DNA of 64,000 nt. It comes from Scytonema hofmannii PCC 7110. GTDB taxonomy: Bacteria > Cyanobacteriota > Cyanobacteriia > Cyanobacteriales > Nostocaceae. Of this stretch, positions 1 to 8,201 are shown in pieces (within the stretch, counting starts at the first letter, position 1; each line of letters begins with the position of its first letter). The notes below the pieces were generated by a model. The model did no database searches. It worked only from the letters and a program-made list of their open reading frames with translations, and was not told the origin of the DNA. The position numbers were made by a program, and so were the translations under genes. Where the stretch lies: contig NZ_KQ976354.1 of the NCBI RefSeq assembly GCF_000346485.2, positions 6,695,269 to 6,759,268 of the forward strand, given 5' to 3'.

Positions 1-1685
1 GAGGGGGGGAGGGGGAGAGGGGGGGAGGGGAGTAAGTCTGTTAGGTTGGCGTGTGAATGTAATTGCCATTGTTTGGGTTGGGAACGTAACTCCTCTAACT
101 GTGTTACGATCTCCCGGCGGAGTCGGTTCAATTCACTGACGGGAACCGTCACTGCACCATTCAAATGATTTGTCAAAGTTCCCAAACAAAAGGGAGTATT
201 GCCAAGACGACCAAATTGTTCTTGTAACTTTTCTGTTGTTAAAGGTTTGGTGTGTGCTTCTTCTAGAACCATTGCAGATTCTACTTGCACGATATGACCT
301 TTTTGGTCGCGTGCGAGCGCAATCAGTGGCTGACCAACTTCTCCATAAACTTCTAGGTTGATTGGGCGTTGAAATTGTGGGTTATCACCTGCAAAACTTT
401 GCCGCAGTTGTTTATCAAGTTCGGGATCGCTGGTTTTCCAGACCTTATCTCCTACGTGTATCCGTCGCCAATTCAAATCTCTCCGTCCAAATGTCAGTAA
501 GGCGTCTTGTCCTTTATGTTCTACTGCATATATCCGACCGCCTTCTTCTTGTGCTTCGGGATGACCGCAATCAAAAACAACTCCATCCCCTGGTTTGACT
601 GGGGCTTGCAATCGTATTATTACCTTCTCGTTACTAATACGGGTGACTTCACCTAAGTAAACTCCACGCTTTTTGCCGAAGTTCGCATGAACCAGTTCCT
701 GATTGTTAATTCCGCGAAACCAACCCGTGTAAAGCCCGCGAGAAAATGCCATTTCTAGGTTGTAGTGTTCTCGATTTGTCGCATCTGGAGACGAAGAGTG
801 GCTCGTCTCGACTTTTGCCATGACTTTATCCAGTGCTTGGCGGTAAACGTTGGTAACATTGGCAACATACTCTGGTGTTTTCAAGCGACCTTCTATTTTT
901 AAACAAGATACCCCTGCTTTGACTAAATCTGGTAACACCTCCAAGCCAGCCAAATCTTGGGGGCTGAGTAAATATTTGCGATTTCCTAAATTGACAACTT
1001 TACCATCAGAAATTAAATCGTAAGGCATTCGGCAAGCTTGAGCACATTCACCACGGTTAGCAGAACGCCCTCCCAATGATTCGCTTGTCAAACACTGACC
1101 TGAATATGCTACGCACAGCGCACCATGAACAAAGACTTCTAAGGGTAGGTGTGTTTGTGACGGTTCTGCATAGAGTTGGCGCTGAATTTTTTCAATTTCT
1201 TTGAGAGAGCATTCACGAGCAAGAACCACTAACTGACAACCAAGGGATTTCGCAAATTCTACCCCAGCCGCACTTGTAATAGTCATTTGTGTGGATGCAT
1301 GGATGGGAAAATCAGGAGAAAGATGACGGATGAGACGGCAAATACCTACATCTTGAACAATAACTGCATCTACACCTGCGCTGATAATTGAACGGAGGTA
1401 TTGTTCTGCTTCTTTAAGTTCTTGAGGAAATATGAGTGTATTCAGGGTGACATAGCCCTTGACACCTCGAAGGTGGAGAAATTCCATCAATTTGGGCAAG
1501 TCGGCTTCTGTGAAGTTTTGCGCCCTCATTCGCGCATTAAACCGATCCAACCCAAAATATATAGCATCTGCCCCATTTTCAACAGCAGCTTTGGCACACT
1601 CCCAGTTACCTGCAGGTGCAAGTAGTTCGGGACGTTGAAATTTGGGTGAGGTGTGTTCGGGGGTTGGTTTGCGATCGGCTTTCAT
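1..1685 (-). CDS. U32 family peptidase-like protein (RlhA/TrhP-type), C-terminus outside window
   Basis: Reading the minus strand from an ATG at 1685 gives an uninterrupted frame to the window edge (about 561 codons seen). The protein opens with the family's N-terminal pattern (LLAPAGNWECAKAAVENGAD) and contains the Cys-rich signature around VHGALCVAYSGQC and RGECAQACRMPYD, then KIEGRLKTPEYV. Known U32 members of this layout include E. coli RlhA and TrhP, which help hydroxylate 23S rRNA or tRNA bases; peptidase activity is doubtful for many. The long form with a second domain after the Cys cluster fits the DUF3656-bearing, RlhA-like type. The last visible codons are a CT-rich tract coding Pro/Ser/Leu, probably a linker. 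The family call is firm, the substrate is inferred. Confidence 0.88.
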   Translation of the reverse strand, partial: MKADRKPTPEHTSPKFQRPELLAPAGNWECAKAAVENGADAIYFGLDRFNARMRAQNFTEADLPKLMEFLHLRGVKGYVTLNTLIFPQELKEAEQYLRSIISAGVDAVIVQDVGICRLIRHLSPDFPIHASTQMTITSAAGVEFAKSLGCQLVVLARECSLKEIEKIQRQLYAEPSQTHLPLEVFVHGALCVAYSGQCLTSESLGGRSANRGECAQACRMPYDLISDGKVVNLGNRKYLLSPQDLAGLEVLPDLVKAGVSCLKIEGRLKTPEYVANVTNVYRQALDKVMAKVETSHSSSPDATNREHYNLEMAFSRGLYTGWFRGINNQELVHANFGKKRGVYLGEVTRISNEKVIIRLQAPVKPGDGVVFDCGHPEAQEEGGRIYAVEHKGQDALLTFGRRDLNWRRIHVGDKVWKTSDPELDKQLRQSFAGDNPQFQRPINLEVYGEVGQPLIALARDQKGHIVQVESAMVLEEAHTKPLTTEKLQEQFGRLGNTPFCLGTLTNHLNGAVTVPVSELNRLRREIVTQLEELRSQPKQWQLHSHANLTDLLPSPPLPLPP

Positions 1686-1870
1686 CGAAGTTGAGATGGA
1701 TAAGAGAGCATCATTGCGATTCTATCGTTTGTACTTCGAGATGGTGTGCCACAACAATTTTTGCTGCTAATAAAAATGGTACAAATCGTTTGTAGTTGCG
1801 CTTTAGCCTTCAGCGCAACTAAGAACCAAAACGCTACAAATTTTAAAAAACTGTACTTAGCGCCTTGGCG

Positions 1871-2181
1871 TCACTCCTTGAGGAACGACAGGAGGTCTGC
1901 GTTGAGCCTGTCGGCATGGGTATTGGTGAGACCGTGCGGCGCGCCCTCGTAGACTTCTAGACGGGCGTTTTTAACGATCTTAGCAGAGGCCATTCCCGCA
2001 GCCCCAATAGGCACAATCTGGTCGTCATCGCCGTGGACAATCAGGGTTGGTACGTCGAACTTCTTGAGATCCTCGGTGAAGTCCGTCTCAGAGAACGCCT
2101 TGATGCAATCAAGGGCACCCTTGAAAGACGCCTGCATCCCCTGGAACCAAAACGCGTCTCGCATACCTTGCTTATCCCTAG
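1871..2181 (-). pseudogene. Alpha/beta hydrolase (chloroperoxidase-like), 3' part separated by an IS insertion
   Basis: This is the C-terminal third of an alpha/beta hydrolase of the non-haem chloroperoxidase/esterase type. It carries the catalytic Asp region ([15 protein letters not shown]) and the catalytic His ([16 protein letters not shown]). Frame and wording continue exactly from the 5' part at 3708-4218: joining 3708 to 2181 restores one 822-nt frame (273 aa), the usual family length. The 5' end is therefore not a natural start, although an internal ATG at 2164 opens a 97-aa frame. Alone it lacks the nucleophile Ser, so it cannot be active. Confidence 0.9.
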
Positions 2182-2185
2182 AACC

Positions 2186-2316
2186 GTTACATAAGACCTA
2201 CTCAAAACTACTCATTGCTAGTCATTCTTCGTCATTGGACTAACAGAGCTTTGATGCTTAATTCCTGCTTCACTCTGGCGGTGTCGGCACTCAACCAGTC
2301 CACAGGCTCACACTGC
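2186..2316 (-). ncRNA. Candidate omega-RNA / right end of the TnpB element
   Basis: TnpB guide RNAs are normally made from the 3' end of tnpB through the right end of the element, with the guide supplied by flanking DNA. The 131 nt after the tnpB stop are non-coding and contain GC-rich potential stems (GCCTGTGGACTGG, TGCCGACACCGCC). By family logic the present guide would be hydrolase-gene sequence from 2185 downward. The boundaries and folding are inferred. Confidence 0.45.
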
Positions 2317-3426
2317 CTAACTAGCAGCGATGGACGAATAGTTTTTTAGATTGATTGCAGCGTTCAAGTCTCTATTAAGACTAAGACCACAATCACAATT
2401 GAAGACTCTCTCTTTTAAGGAGAGTTCTTTTTTAATAGTTCCGCAATTGGAACAAGTTTTAGAACTAGGGAACCACCTATCAGCAATGACAAGTTTTGTA
2501 CCAAAAAGCTCACACTTGTAAGTCAACTGTCTACGGAACTCAAAAAATCCCATATCTTGAATGCTTGCTGCCAGTTTCTGGTTTGCCATCATGCCTGAAA
2601 CATTTAAATCTTCAATAACTACAAGGCCGTGGTTTTTGGCTAATAGTGTAGTCAACTTATGTAATGTATCTTTACGGATGTTGGCAATTTTTCTGTGCAA
2701 TCTAGCGATTTGGATATTGGCTTTTTTCCAGTTAGCTGAACCTTTAACTTTATGGCGATTCAACCATTGCATTCTGGCTAACTTGTCTTGGAACTTTTTG
2801 TATGATTTGGCTCCTGCTATAACTTCTCCAGTAGACAAGGTTGCTAAGTTTAAAACTCCCAGGTCAACACCTACAGTAGGAAAAAACCAAAGAGCTTCCA
2901 ACTGAACATTAGGAGCTTCAACATCAAATCTAAAAGAGATAAACCATCTATCAGCTTCACGACTAATAGTTACTGATTTTGGTTCAACTTGAGGTAAGCG
3001 CTCGTAGGTTTTGAGGACACCAATTACAGGGACTTGAATCTTGTTATTGCCTGTGATTTTAACTGTGCCTTCTAAAGTGAATGAATCATGTTTACCTTTT
3101 TTCTTGAACTTAGGCACTCCTGCTTTTTTCTCAAAACACTTTTTCCACGCTAACCTTAAAGCCATCAATGCTTGTTGTGGTGTAGATTTAGAGCATTCGT
3201 AATACCAAGGACACTCAGGTTTTATCAATGCTACTAACCATTTATGCAAGTCAATAGCTGTGGGAAACTTGATTCTTTCTGTAGGATTAGCCTGATTCCA
3301 ATCAAGGATTTGCTTGGTTAATCCCAGTCCCCAATTCCAAGCATGACGTGCAACACCACAATGTTTTAAAAATTCTGTGCTCTGTTGATTATTAATTTTT
3401 AATTCTGTTTTGTATCCGAGTAACAT
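2317..3426 (-). CDS. tnpB: RNA-guided endonuclease TnpB (IS200/IS605 family)
   Basis: This 369-aa TnpB keeps all recognisable catalytic features. RuvC-I Asp is at about residue 188 (GVDLGVLNLATLS), RuvC-II Glu at about 272 (VVIEDLNVSGM), a four-Cys zinc finger at about 325-346 (CSNCG and CDCG) and RuvC-III Asp at about 353 (NRDLNAAINL). The N-terminus has the OrfB-type helix-turn-helix region (KHCGVARHAWNWGL). It is known that such proteins cut DNA using an omega-RNA and favour retention of the element. It starts inside the end of a small upstream ORF (28-nt overlap) and lies in the same orientation as the gene it interrupts. Nothing suggests decay. Confidence 0.93.
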   Translation of the reverse strand: MLLGYKTELKINNQQSTEFLKHCGVARHAWNWGLGLTKQILDWNQANPTERIKFPTAIDLHKWLVALIKPECPWYYECSKSTPQQALMALRLAWKKCFEKKAGVPKFKKKGKHDSFTLEGTVKITGNNKIQVPVIGVLKTYERLPQVEPKSVTISREADRWFISFRFDVEAPNVQLEALWFFPTVGVDLGVLNLATLSTGEVIAGAKSYKKFQDKLARMQWLNRHKVKGSANWKKANIQIARLHRKIANIRKDTLHKLTTLLAKNHGLVVIEDLNVSGMMANQKLAASIQDMGFFEFRRQLTYKCELFGTKLVIADRWFPSSKTCSNCGTIKKELSLKERVFNCDCGLSLNRDLNAAINLKNYSSIAAS

Positions 3427-3554
3427 GGCAATCCTTTAATCCATTCTCTAAATGCTTGAGACATATTCCAACCTTGCAATTCAGCATGAGCTTGTAATTT
3501 ATCTAACTCTTGTTGAGTTAGTAAAACTTTAAACCATCTATCTCGTTGTGGCAT
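3399..3554 (-). CDS. Small (51 aa) ribbon-helix-helix-like protein overlapping tnpB
   Basis: An ATG at 3554 opens a 51-codon frame, MPQRDRWFKVLLTQQELDKL followed by a second helix-rich half (ELQGWNMSQAFREWIKGL). A short strand, then two helices, resembles a CopG/Arc-type ribbon-helix-helix fold. It overlaps the tnpB start by 28 nt in another frame, which suggests translational coupling. It may regulate the element, but function is inferred only from fold impression and position. Confidence 0.6.
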   Translation of the reverse strand: MPQRDRWFKVLLTQQELDKLQAHAELQGWNMSQAFREWIKGLPCYSDTKQN

Positions 3555-3707
3555 AGCCTTTATTTCATTCTATGGTCTAAATATAACTAAAATTAGACCA
3601 TGTAGTAAGTAGAGAAAACCGTATATTAGCCGAACGACAAAGATCAAAAGCTCATCATTTTTGAAGAGCAATGTATAGACTTGTATAGAGATTAAGTAAC
3701 AGCTTCT

Positions 3708-4218
3708 AACCCTCGCGATTGGCACCAAAAAACGGTCCGCTAATCTCCTTGTACAACTGCGAACGGTCAGCGATAAAGCCAGCGCGAATACCGTCGAAGA
3801 CCTCAATGGGCAATCCGCCGGGATTCGCCGACGTCTTCAGCATGAGCGGAGGCACAGCGGAGACTAGCGACGCCTTGACCAGACGCTGGGTGCCGTGACG
3901 ACCAATGTAACGAGCTACCTCGCCGCCGCCTGTGGAAAAGCCGATTAGGGTGATGCCTTTCAGGTCAAGCGTTTCGATGAGCGTGGCAAGGTCGTCGGCA
4001 TAGGTATCCATCTCGTTGCCGTGCCACGAGTCGCTCGATCTGCCATGACCACGTCTGTCGTGGGCGATGACGCGATAGCCGTGCGAGGCAAGGAACAGCG
4101 CCTGGATTTCCCAACTGTCGGCGTTGAGCGGCCAGCCGTGGGAGAGCACCACTGTGGGTCCTGTTCCCCAGTCTTTGTAGTAAATCTGTGTGCCGTCTTT
4201 GGTAGTAATTGTGCTCAT
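3708..4218 (-). pseudogene. Alpha/beta hydrolase (chloroperoxidase-like), 5' part, interrupted by TnpB element
   Basis: This is the N-terminal 170 residues of a chloroperoxidase-like alpha/beta hydrolase, with the oxyanion region ([12 protein letters not shown]), the RRGHGRS motif and the nucleophile elbow GFSTGGG. The frame runs into the IS and stops two codons later (TAG at 3706-3708). The start ATG at 4218 has a good AGGAG ribosome site upstream. The GC content is visibly higher than in the IS, so the insertion is a recent AT-rich intrusion. The remainder lies at 1871-2181. Confidence 0.92.
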
Positions 4219-4351
4219 GTGACTCCTATCCTAACTGTAATAGGGCTGAAAGTTACCCATGGAACAGCGAGCGTGCTGTCTCCATCGATACTTGAAACTG
4301 ACGGTAAGGTCTCTCTACTTTCTACGATTAAAATTAATATGAACAGATTTT

Positions 4352-4516
4352 AGCCCTAGCTTACCACAACGGGAAATTTCTTTAGATGAGATTGTCAAGC
4401 AACTTGTAAACAAGGAAATAGCGCGATCGCTCAACAGAGAATTTACTCAAAATGAAGTTGCAATCATCTCTATTGAGGCTAATCTTTTGACAGATTCTAT
4501 TTTCCAATTAAGCTAG
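4352..4516 (+). pseudogene. Short open remnant, unidentified gene tail
   Basis: A 54-codon open stretch without a start reads SPSLPQREISLDEIVKQLVN and ends in QLS before TAG. The composition looks protein-like (amphipathic helices) and holds an internal HIP1 site. I do not recognise the family. It could be the 3' end of a lost gene or chance. Confidence 0.25.
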
Positions 4517-4529
4517 AATACAAATGATG

Positions 4530-4639
4530 CTACTCCCGCACCGCCTGAAGATTACCTATTTAAGTAACCTTACTAGGCGCAGAGGACACAGAGAAATGAA
4601 TGAGAAAGATATAGGTAATTTAAGATCAGCAGGGAGTAA
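4530..4639. repeat. Dispersed repeat, copy 1 (partner at 46785-46893)
   Basis: About 110 bp beginning CTACTCCCGCACCGCCTGAA and ending GGGAGTAA align with 46785-46893, which starts CTACTCCTGTCTCGCCTGAA. Both contain CTGAAGATTACNTATTT, an aaccgc/aggcgcagaggacac-type core and GGTAAT. Neither copy has a long frame or clear inverted ends. Confidence 0.6.
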
Positions 4640-4728
4640 GATGTCACCACAAAATTGTGTAAATTGGTCTTTCCATTAGTTATTATGTAATTTAGCAAAC
4701 AATAATGAATTTTTTAGAGAGAAAAGAT

Positions 4729-5817
4729 ATGACTTTTTTAGAGGATGTGATAGAACGAAAGAATGATGAAGTTCGGACTGACACTCTTGATTTAACTTTT
4801 GGTGAAATTGCGAATTTATACTATCAGCAAGAACTGGTAATTCAACCAGAGTACAAACGTCTTTTTAGATGGTCAGAAGAACAAAAATCACGTTTGATAG
4901 AATCTATAATTTTAGACCTTCCTATACCTCAAATTTTTATGATAGAAAATAATAATGGTACACTTGAATTAATAGATGGTTTGCAACGAATTTGTTCCTT
5001 TATTCAATTCATTAATTCTGCAAGTTTAGATTTAAAACCTCTGGTTCTCCAAGGATGTGATATAATACCAGAGATCAATGGTATGATGTTTGAAGATTTG
5101 CCTTTAAGATTAAAATTAAGAATTAAACGCTCAGTCATTAGAACAGTTATTATTAAAAAGCAAAATCATCCCTTTTTACGATATGTCATGTTTAAACGAT
5201 TGCATTGGGGTGGCTCGATACTATCTTCCCAAGAACTTCGGAACTGTCTTGCTCTTTTAATAGGAGATGAAGGTGTTCGTTTTCAGAATTTTTTGCAGAG
5301 ACAAAGTTATCATTCTGCATTTATAAACTGTACGGAAACTCTCTCAGATGTAGACAAGGATCGCAGAGGAGGTGAAGAGCTTGTCTTAAGATTTTTGGCA
5401 AGCAAAAATGCTTTGGAATTATTTAGGGGTAGCGTTCAAGAATGGTTAGATGAATACATGGAAAATATTCTAAGTAAAAAGAAAAAATTTGAATATGAAA
5501 TTGAGGAAAAAATTTTTCAAGAATTGTTTACGTTTCTTAGCAAAATAATGGGAAGTGGTGCATTTGTAAAATATAGGGATAACAGCCCAATTGGAGGTCT
5601 TATTCCTACTTATTATGAGGCGATTTCAGTAGGTACTTTGCATTCATTAAAGCAAATTATTGATTTACCCACTGACTTGGTTAAGCAAAGAATCATCGAT
5701 ACAGTTCAAACAGAAGAGTTCAGACAATATACTAATTCAGGAGCAAATAGACGAGAAAACTTACACGGCAGAATTAATACTATTAAAAATGCTCTTTTGG
5801 AACTGGTCAATGAGTAA
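4729..5817 (+). CDS. DUF262 domain-containing protein (ParB/GmrSD-like NTPase family)
   Basis: The N-terminal half has the DUF262 layout: a QPEYKRLFRWSEEQKSRLIE segment, LPIPQIFM, and LIDGLQRICSF, which corresponds to the DGQQR nucleotide-binding motif (with L for the usual Q). The rest is alpha-helical and poorly conserved. I chose the ATG at 4729 because AGAGAG lies just upstream; an ATG at 4705 would add eight residues. DUF262 proteins are known as the GmrS-like half of type IV restriction enzymes and as parts of other defence pairs. The next gene overlaps by 8 nt and encodes a HEPN protein, so the two are probably one system. The family call is good; the role is inferred. Confidence 0.8.
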   Translation: MTFLEDVIERKNDEVRTDTLDLTFGEIANLYYQQELVIQPEYKRLFRWSEEQKSRLIESIILDLPIPQIFMIENNNGTLELIDGLQRICSFIQFINSASLDLKPLVLQGCDIIPEINGMMFEDLPLRLKLRIKRSVIRTVIIKKQNHPFLRYVMFKRLHWGGSILSSQELRNCLALLIGDEGVRFQNFLQRQSYHSAFINCTETLSDVDKDRRGGEELVLRFLASKNALELFRGSVQEWLDEYMENILSKKKKFEYEIEEKIFQELFTFLSKIMGSGAFVKYRDNSPIGGLIPTYYEAISVGTLHSLKQIIDLPTDLVKQRIIDTVQTEEFRQYTNSGANRRENLHGRINTIKNALLELVNE

Positions 5818-6448
5818 TTGGTCTAAACAACTGGAAGAAGATTTAAATTGGCGAGAAAAAGAACTTGCAGCATTGAAAAAACAAGTGATTACAGCGTCTA
5901 AAGGTTCTGTTACACATCAAGTACTTTTACGTGCAATGTGGTCGCTTCTTTATGCACACTATGAAGGATTTTGCAAGTTCGCATGGGATTTATATCTTGA
6001 TGAACTACAAAAAGCGGGTGTGAAAAGAAAAGCTTGCAAAAATGAAATAGCTATATTTTCGCTGAAAAATAAATTTCAAGAATTGAAGGAAGACTTGTCC
6101 TCAGAAAATATTTGGCAATTTGCAAAAACGAATTTTCAAAATTTGCTTGAAGAAAAAATAGAATTTTCCTCAAAACTAGAAACAAATTCCAATCTGTATC
6201 CTAATATCTTTAGAAATAACATCCTTCAAGTAGGTCTTATTTGCTCATTGGTGGATAGATATCAAATAGAGATTAAATCTTTAGTTGCTAGAAGAAATGA
6301 AATTGCTCACGGGCAAAAAATGATAATCAAAGATTTGCAGGAATATAAAAAATATGAAGATGCAGCTTTGGAAGTAATGCACGAGTTAGCAATATCAATC
6401 GTTGACAGCTTAGATAAAAAACTTTACCTACAAAGTCCACCACAATGA
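5810..6448 (+). CDS. HEPN-domain protein (MAE_28990/MAE_18760-like putative RNase)
   Basis: This 212-aa protein starts at the ATG at 5810, inside the last codons of the DUF262 gene; an earlier frame start at 5660 is an overlap artefact. The N-terminal helix pattern LRAMWSLLYAHYEGFCKFAW resembles the HEPN_MAE_28990 family. A canonical HEPN RNase motif R-x4-H occurs near the C-terminus (RRNEIAHGQK). Such HEPN proteins are usually toxins or abortive-infection RNases controlled by a partner. The translational overlap makes DUF262 the likely partner. The region is AT-rich compared with argC next door. Confidence 0.72.
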   Translation: MSNWSKQLEEDLNWREKELAALKKQVITASKGSVTHQVLLRAMWSLLYAHYEGFCKFAWDLYLDELQKAGVKRKACKNEIAIFSLKNKFQELKEDLSSENIWQFAKTNFQNLLEEKIEFSSKLETNSNLYPNIFRNNILQVGLICSLVDRYQIEIKSLVARRNEIAHGQKMIIKDLQEYKKYEDAALEVMHELAISIVDSLDKKLYLQSPPQ

Positions 6449-6587
6449 TTGAAAATTTTTTGCTAATATACAAAAGTTTAAGATTTGCATTCCCAGGCAC
6501 AGTCTGGGAACGAGTGGGTACACGATTTTTGTCTTAACAAGTGTGCTATTCGTCTTTAACTCTAGAGTTCTGGCTCTCCTGCTTCCT

Positions 6588-7559
6588 TTACAATCCTAAA
6601 TCTTCTGGAAAGCCCAGCATAATATTCAGATTTTGTATCGCAGCTCCCGATGCACCTTTCCCCAGGTTATCAAGACGAGCAACTAATAGTGCTTCTTTCG
6701 TAGAATCGTTGGCAAAGACAAACACTTGAACAATATTGGTGCCATTCATTGCCATTGCATCTAAGAACTTTCCGTCTCGCAGAAGCGTGGGTTCTTGGTA
6801 TGGAGCAACTTGCACAAACTTTTCACCTTGATAGTACTCAGCGATCGCCTCATATATAACTTTACCTGATGGTGGATTATCTAAAATCCACAGTGGCAAA
6901 GGTATCTGTACTAGCATTCCTTGCTCAAAATCCCCTACGGCTGGTACAAACAATGGTGGCGCTGACAAGCCTGAATGCTGACACATTTCCTTAACGTGTT
7001 TGTGTCCAAACTCCAAACCATAAATGCCATAAGGATAAAGTGATTTTCCTTCAGCTTGCTTCTCATGGAAAGTTTCGTACTGTTGAATAAGATTCTTTCC
7101 CCCACCAGAATACCCCGATACGGCATTAACAGTGGCGGGAAAGTTGCTCCTCAGGAGTCCTTTGGCTACTAACGGACGGATACAAGCTAAAAATCCCGTG
7201 GGATAACAGCCCGGATTGCTGACGAACTGGGCGTTAGCAATTTTCTCTCGCTGTCCTGGATTGAGTTCGGGAAAGCCATATACCCAACCGTCAGCCGTTC
7301 GATAAGCAGTACTGGCATCAAGGATTTTCACTTTATCATTATTGACATAGCCAACAGCTTCACGGGCTGCGTCATCAGGTAAGCAGAGAATAGCAACGTC
7401 TACAGCATTTATCAACTTTGCTCGCTCAGTTGAATCCTTACGCTTGGATGCCTCAATACTAACTAACTCAAGGTCATCCCGTTGATTGAGACGCGAGTAA
7501 ATCTGTAAGCCTGTGGTTCCCGATTCCCCATCAATAAAAATCTTAGGTTTAGAGGTCAT
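6588..7559 (-). CDS. argC: N-acetyl-gamma-glutamyl-phosphate reductase
   Basis: ArgC makes N-acetylglutamate semialdehyde with NADPH, the third step of arginine synthesis. The protein (323 aa from the ATG at 7559) begins with the dinucleotide-binding segment FIDGESGTTGLQ, has the catalytic Cys at about residue 118 (SNPGCYPTG) and GVSGYSGGG-type and FGHKHVKE segments. This is the short ArgC form. A frame start at 7583 would extend into the upstream gene; the 7559 start overlaps the last codons of the TOPRIM gene, so it is probably translationally coupled to it. There is no room for a separate promoter unless it lies within the upstream gene. Confidence 0.93.
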   Translation of the reverse strand: MTSKPKIFIDGESGTTGLQIYSRLNQRDDLELVSIEASKRKDSTERAKLINAVDVAILCLPDDAAREAVGYVNNDKVKILDASTAYRTADGWVYGFPELNPGQREKIANAQFVSNPGCYPTGFLACIRPLVAKGLLRSNFPATVNAVSGYSGGGKNLIQQYETFHEKQAEGKSLYPYGIYGLEFGHKHVKEMCQHSGLSAPPLFVPAVGDFEQGMLVQIPLPLWILDNPPSGKVIYEAIAEYYQGEKFVQVAPYQEPTLLRDGKFLDAMAMNGTNIVQVFVFANDSTKEALLVARLDNLGKGASGAAIQNLNIMLGFPEDLGL

Positions 7560-8199
7560 ATAAATTCTTAAACCAGTTAACAAAGGTTTGCGCGTTTGGG
7601 TGCTGTGGATTTAGAATATGTTCCATGATAGCGTTATGCAACTGCCTTCCAGGAGGATTTTGCCATGCCAACCAAGTATGGATATTTGCCTTGTCAACGT
7701 GAGGATATATAAAGCCTGCTCCTCTGTTTCTTGCCTCTGTTACTACTTCTTGCGCGTATTGCCAAAGTGGTTCGCTCTGATGTGGAATCATATATGCCAA
7801 GAAGGTTTCCAACATACCTCGCATTTGATTATCTGGCATCAGCCAAACACCAAGCTTAATTCCATTTGTCATGCTATGGACTAATCCTGAATTTGGCAGT
7901 TCCTCAGGAATGTCAGGGATAGTTTTTAAACAAGCATTCCTGATACTCTCCCACGTTCCTGATGGATTATCATCCGCATCTACCAGCAATCCAAGTGCAT
8001 TCAACCCTGATGCTTTTAATTCTGTAGAAATGACATCTGCATCAATAAACTGGTTGCTACCGTAGGCTTCAATATAAACGACTGCTTTTTCCTTCGTATT
8101 TCCCCAAGGGATTCCGTTAGCTTCAATTAAATACGGTATAACTCGTTTATCTTGTTCACCTTCTACTATCAGCTTTTTAGCTATATACTTGCTGGTCAT
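7549..8199 (-). CDS. TOPRIM-like (DUF3226-type) protein of an ATPase/TOPRIM pair
   Basis: This 216-aa protein has two acidic TOPRIM motifs: KLIVEGEQDKRVI (Glu at about residue 13) and GLLVDADDNPSGTW (DxD at about 74-76). The family resembles DUF3226/DUF4435 proteins. It starts 2 nt after the stop of an AAA ATPase, an arrangement like the PARIS AriA/AriB pair or a split OLD nuclease. In those systems the TOPRIM part is the nuclease or effector. The 3' end overlaps argC. The domain call is solid; the defence role is inference. Confidence 0.75.
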   Translation of the reverse strand: MTSKYIAKKLIVEGEQDKRVIPYLIEANGIPWGNTKEKAVVYIEAYGSNQFIDADVISTELKASGLNALGLLVDADDNPSGTWESIRNACLKTIPDIPEELPNSGLVHSMTNGIKLGVWLMPDNQMRGMLETFLAYMIPHQSEPLWQYAQEVVTEARNRGAGFIYPHVDKANIHTWLAWQNPPGRQLHNAIMEHILNPQHPNAQTFVNWFKNLYDL

Positions 8200-8201
8200 T
8201 G

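Larger units (their letters stand above)
2186..3711 (-). mobile_element. IS200/IS605-type element, TnpB only (no TnpA), inserted in a hydrolase gene
   Basis: The element is bounded by comparing the two hydrolase halves. The 4-nt word AACC (GGTT on the coding strand) occurs at both junctions (2182-2185 and 3708-3711), so the ends are known only within 4 nt, and the element is 1526 bp. It contains a small ORF and tnpB, with no Y1 transposase, so it would need TnpA in trans. There are no terminal inverted repeats and no long target duplication, which fits the IS200/IS605 single-strand mechanism. Confidence 0.85.

Noticed and set aside
170-598. Two plus-strand open frames (63 and 78 aa)
   Set aside because: They lie antisense to the U32 gene, whose minus-strand frame is clearly coding; no family resemblance.
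1746-1952. 68-aa plus-strand frame
   Set aside because: It runs antisense into the hydrolase 3' part and has no protein-like pattern.
5660-5809. N-terminal extension of the HEPN frame
   Set aside because: These codons overlap the well-conserved DUF262 end in another frame; the ATG at 5810 gives the family start.
7618-8065. Two plus-strand frames inside the TOPRIM gene
   Set aside because: Antisense shadows; the TOPRIM frame holds both acidic motifs.
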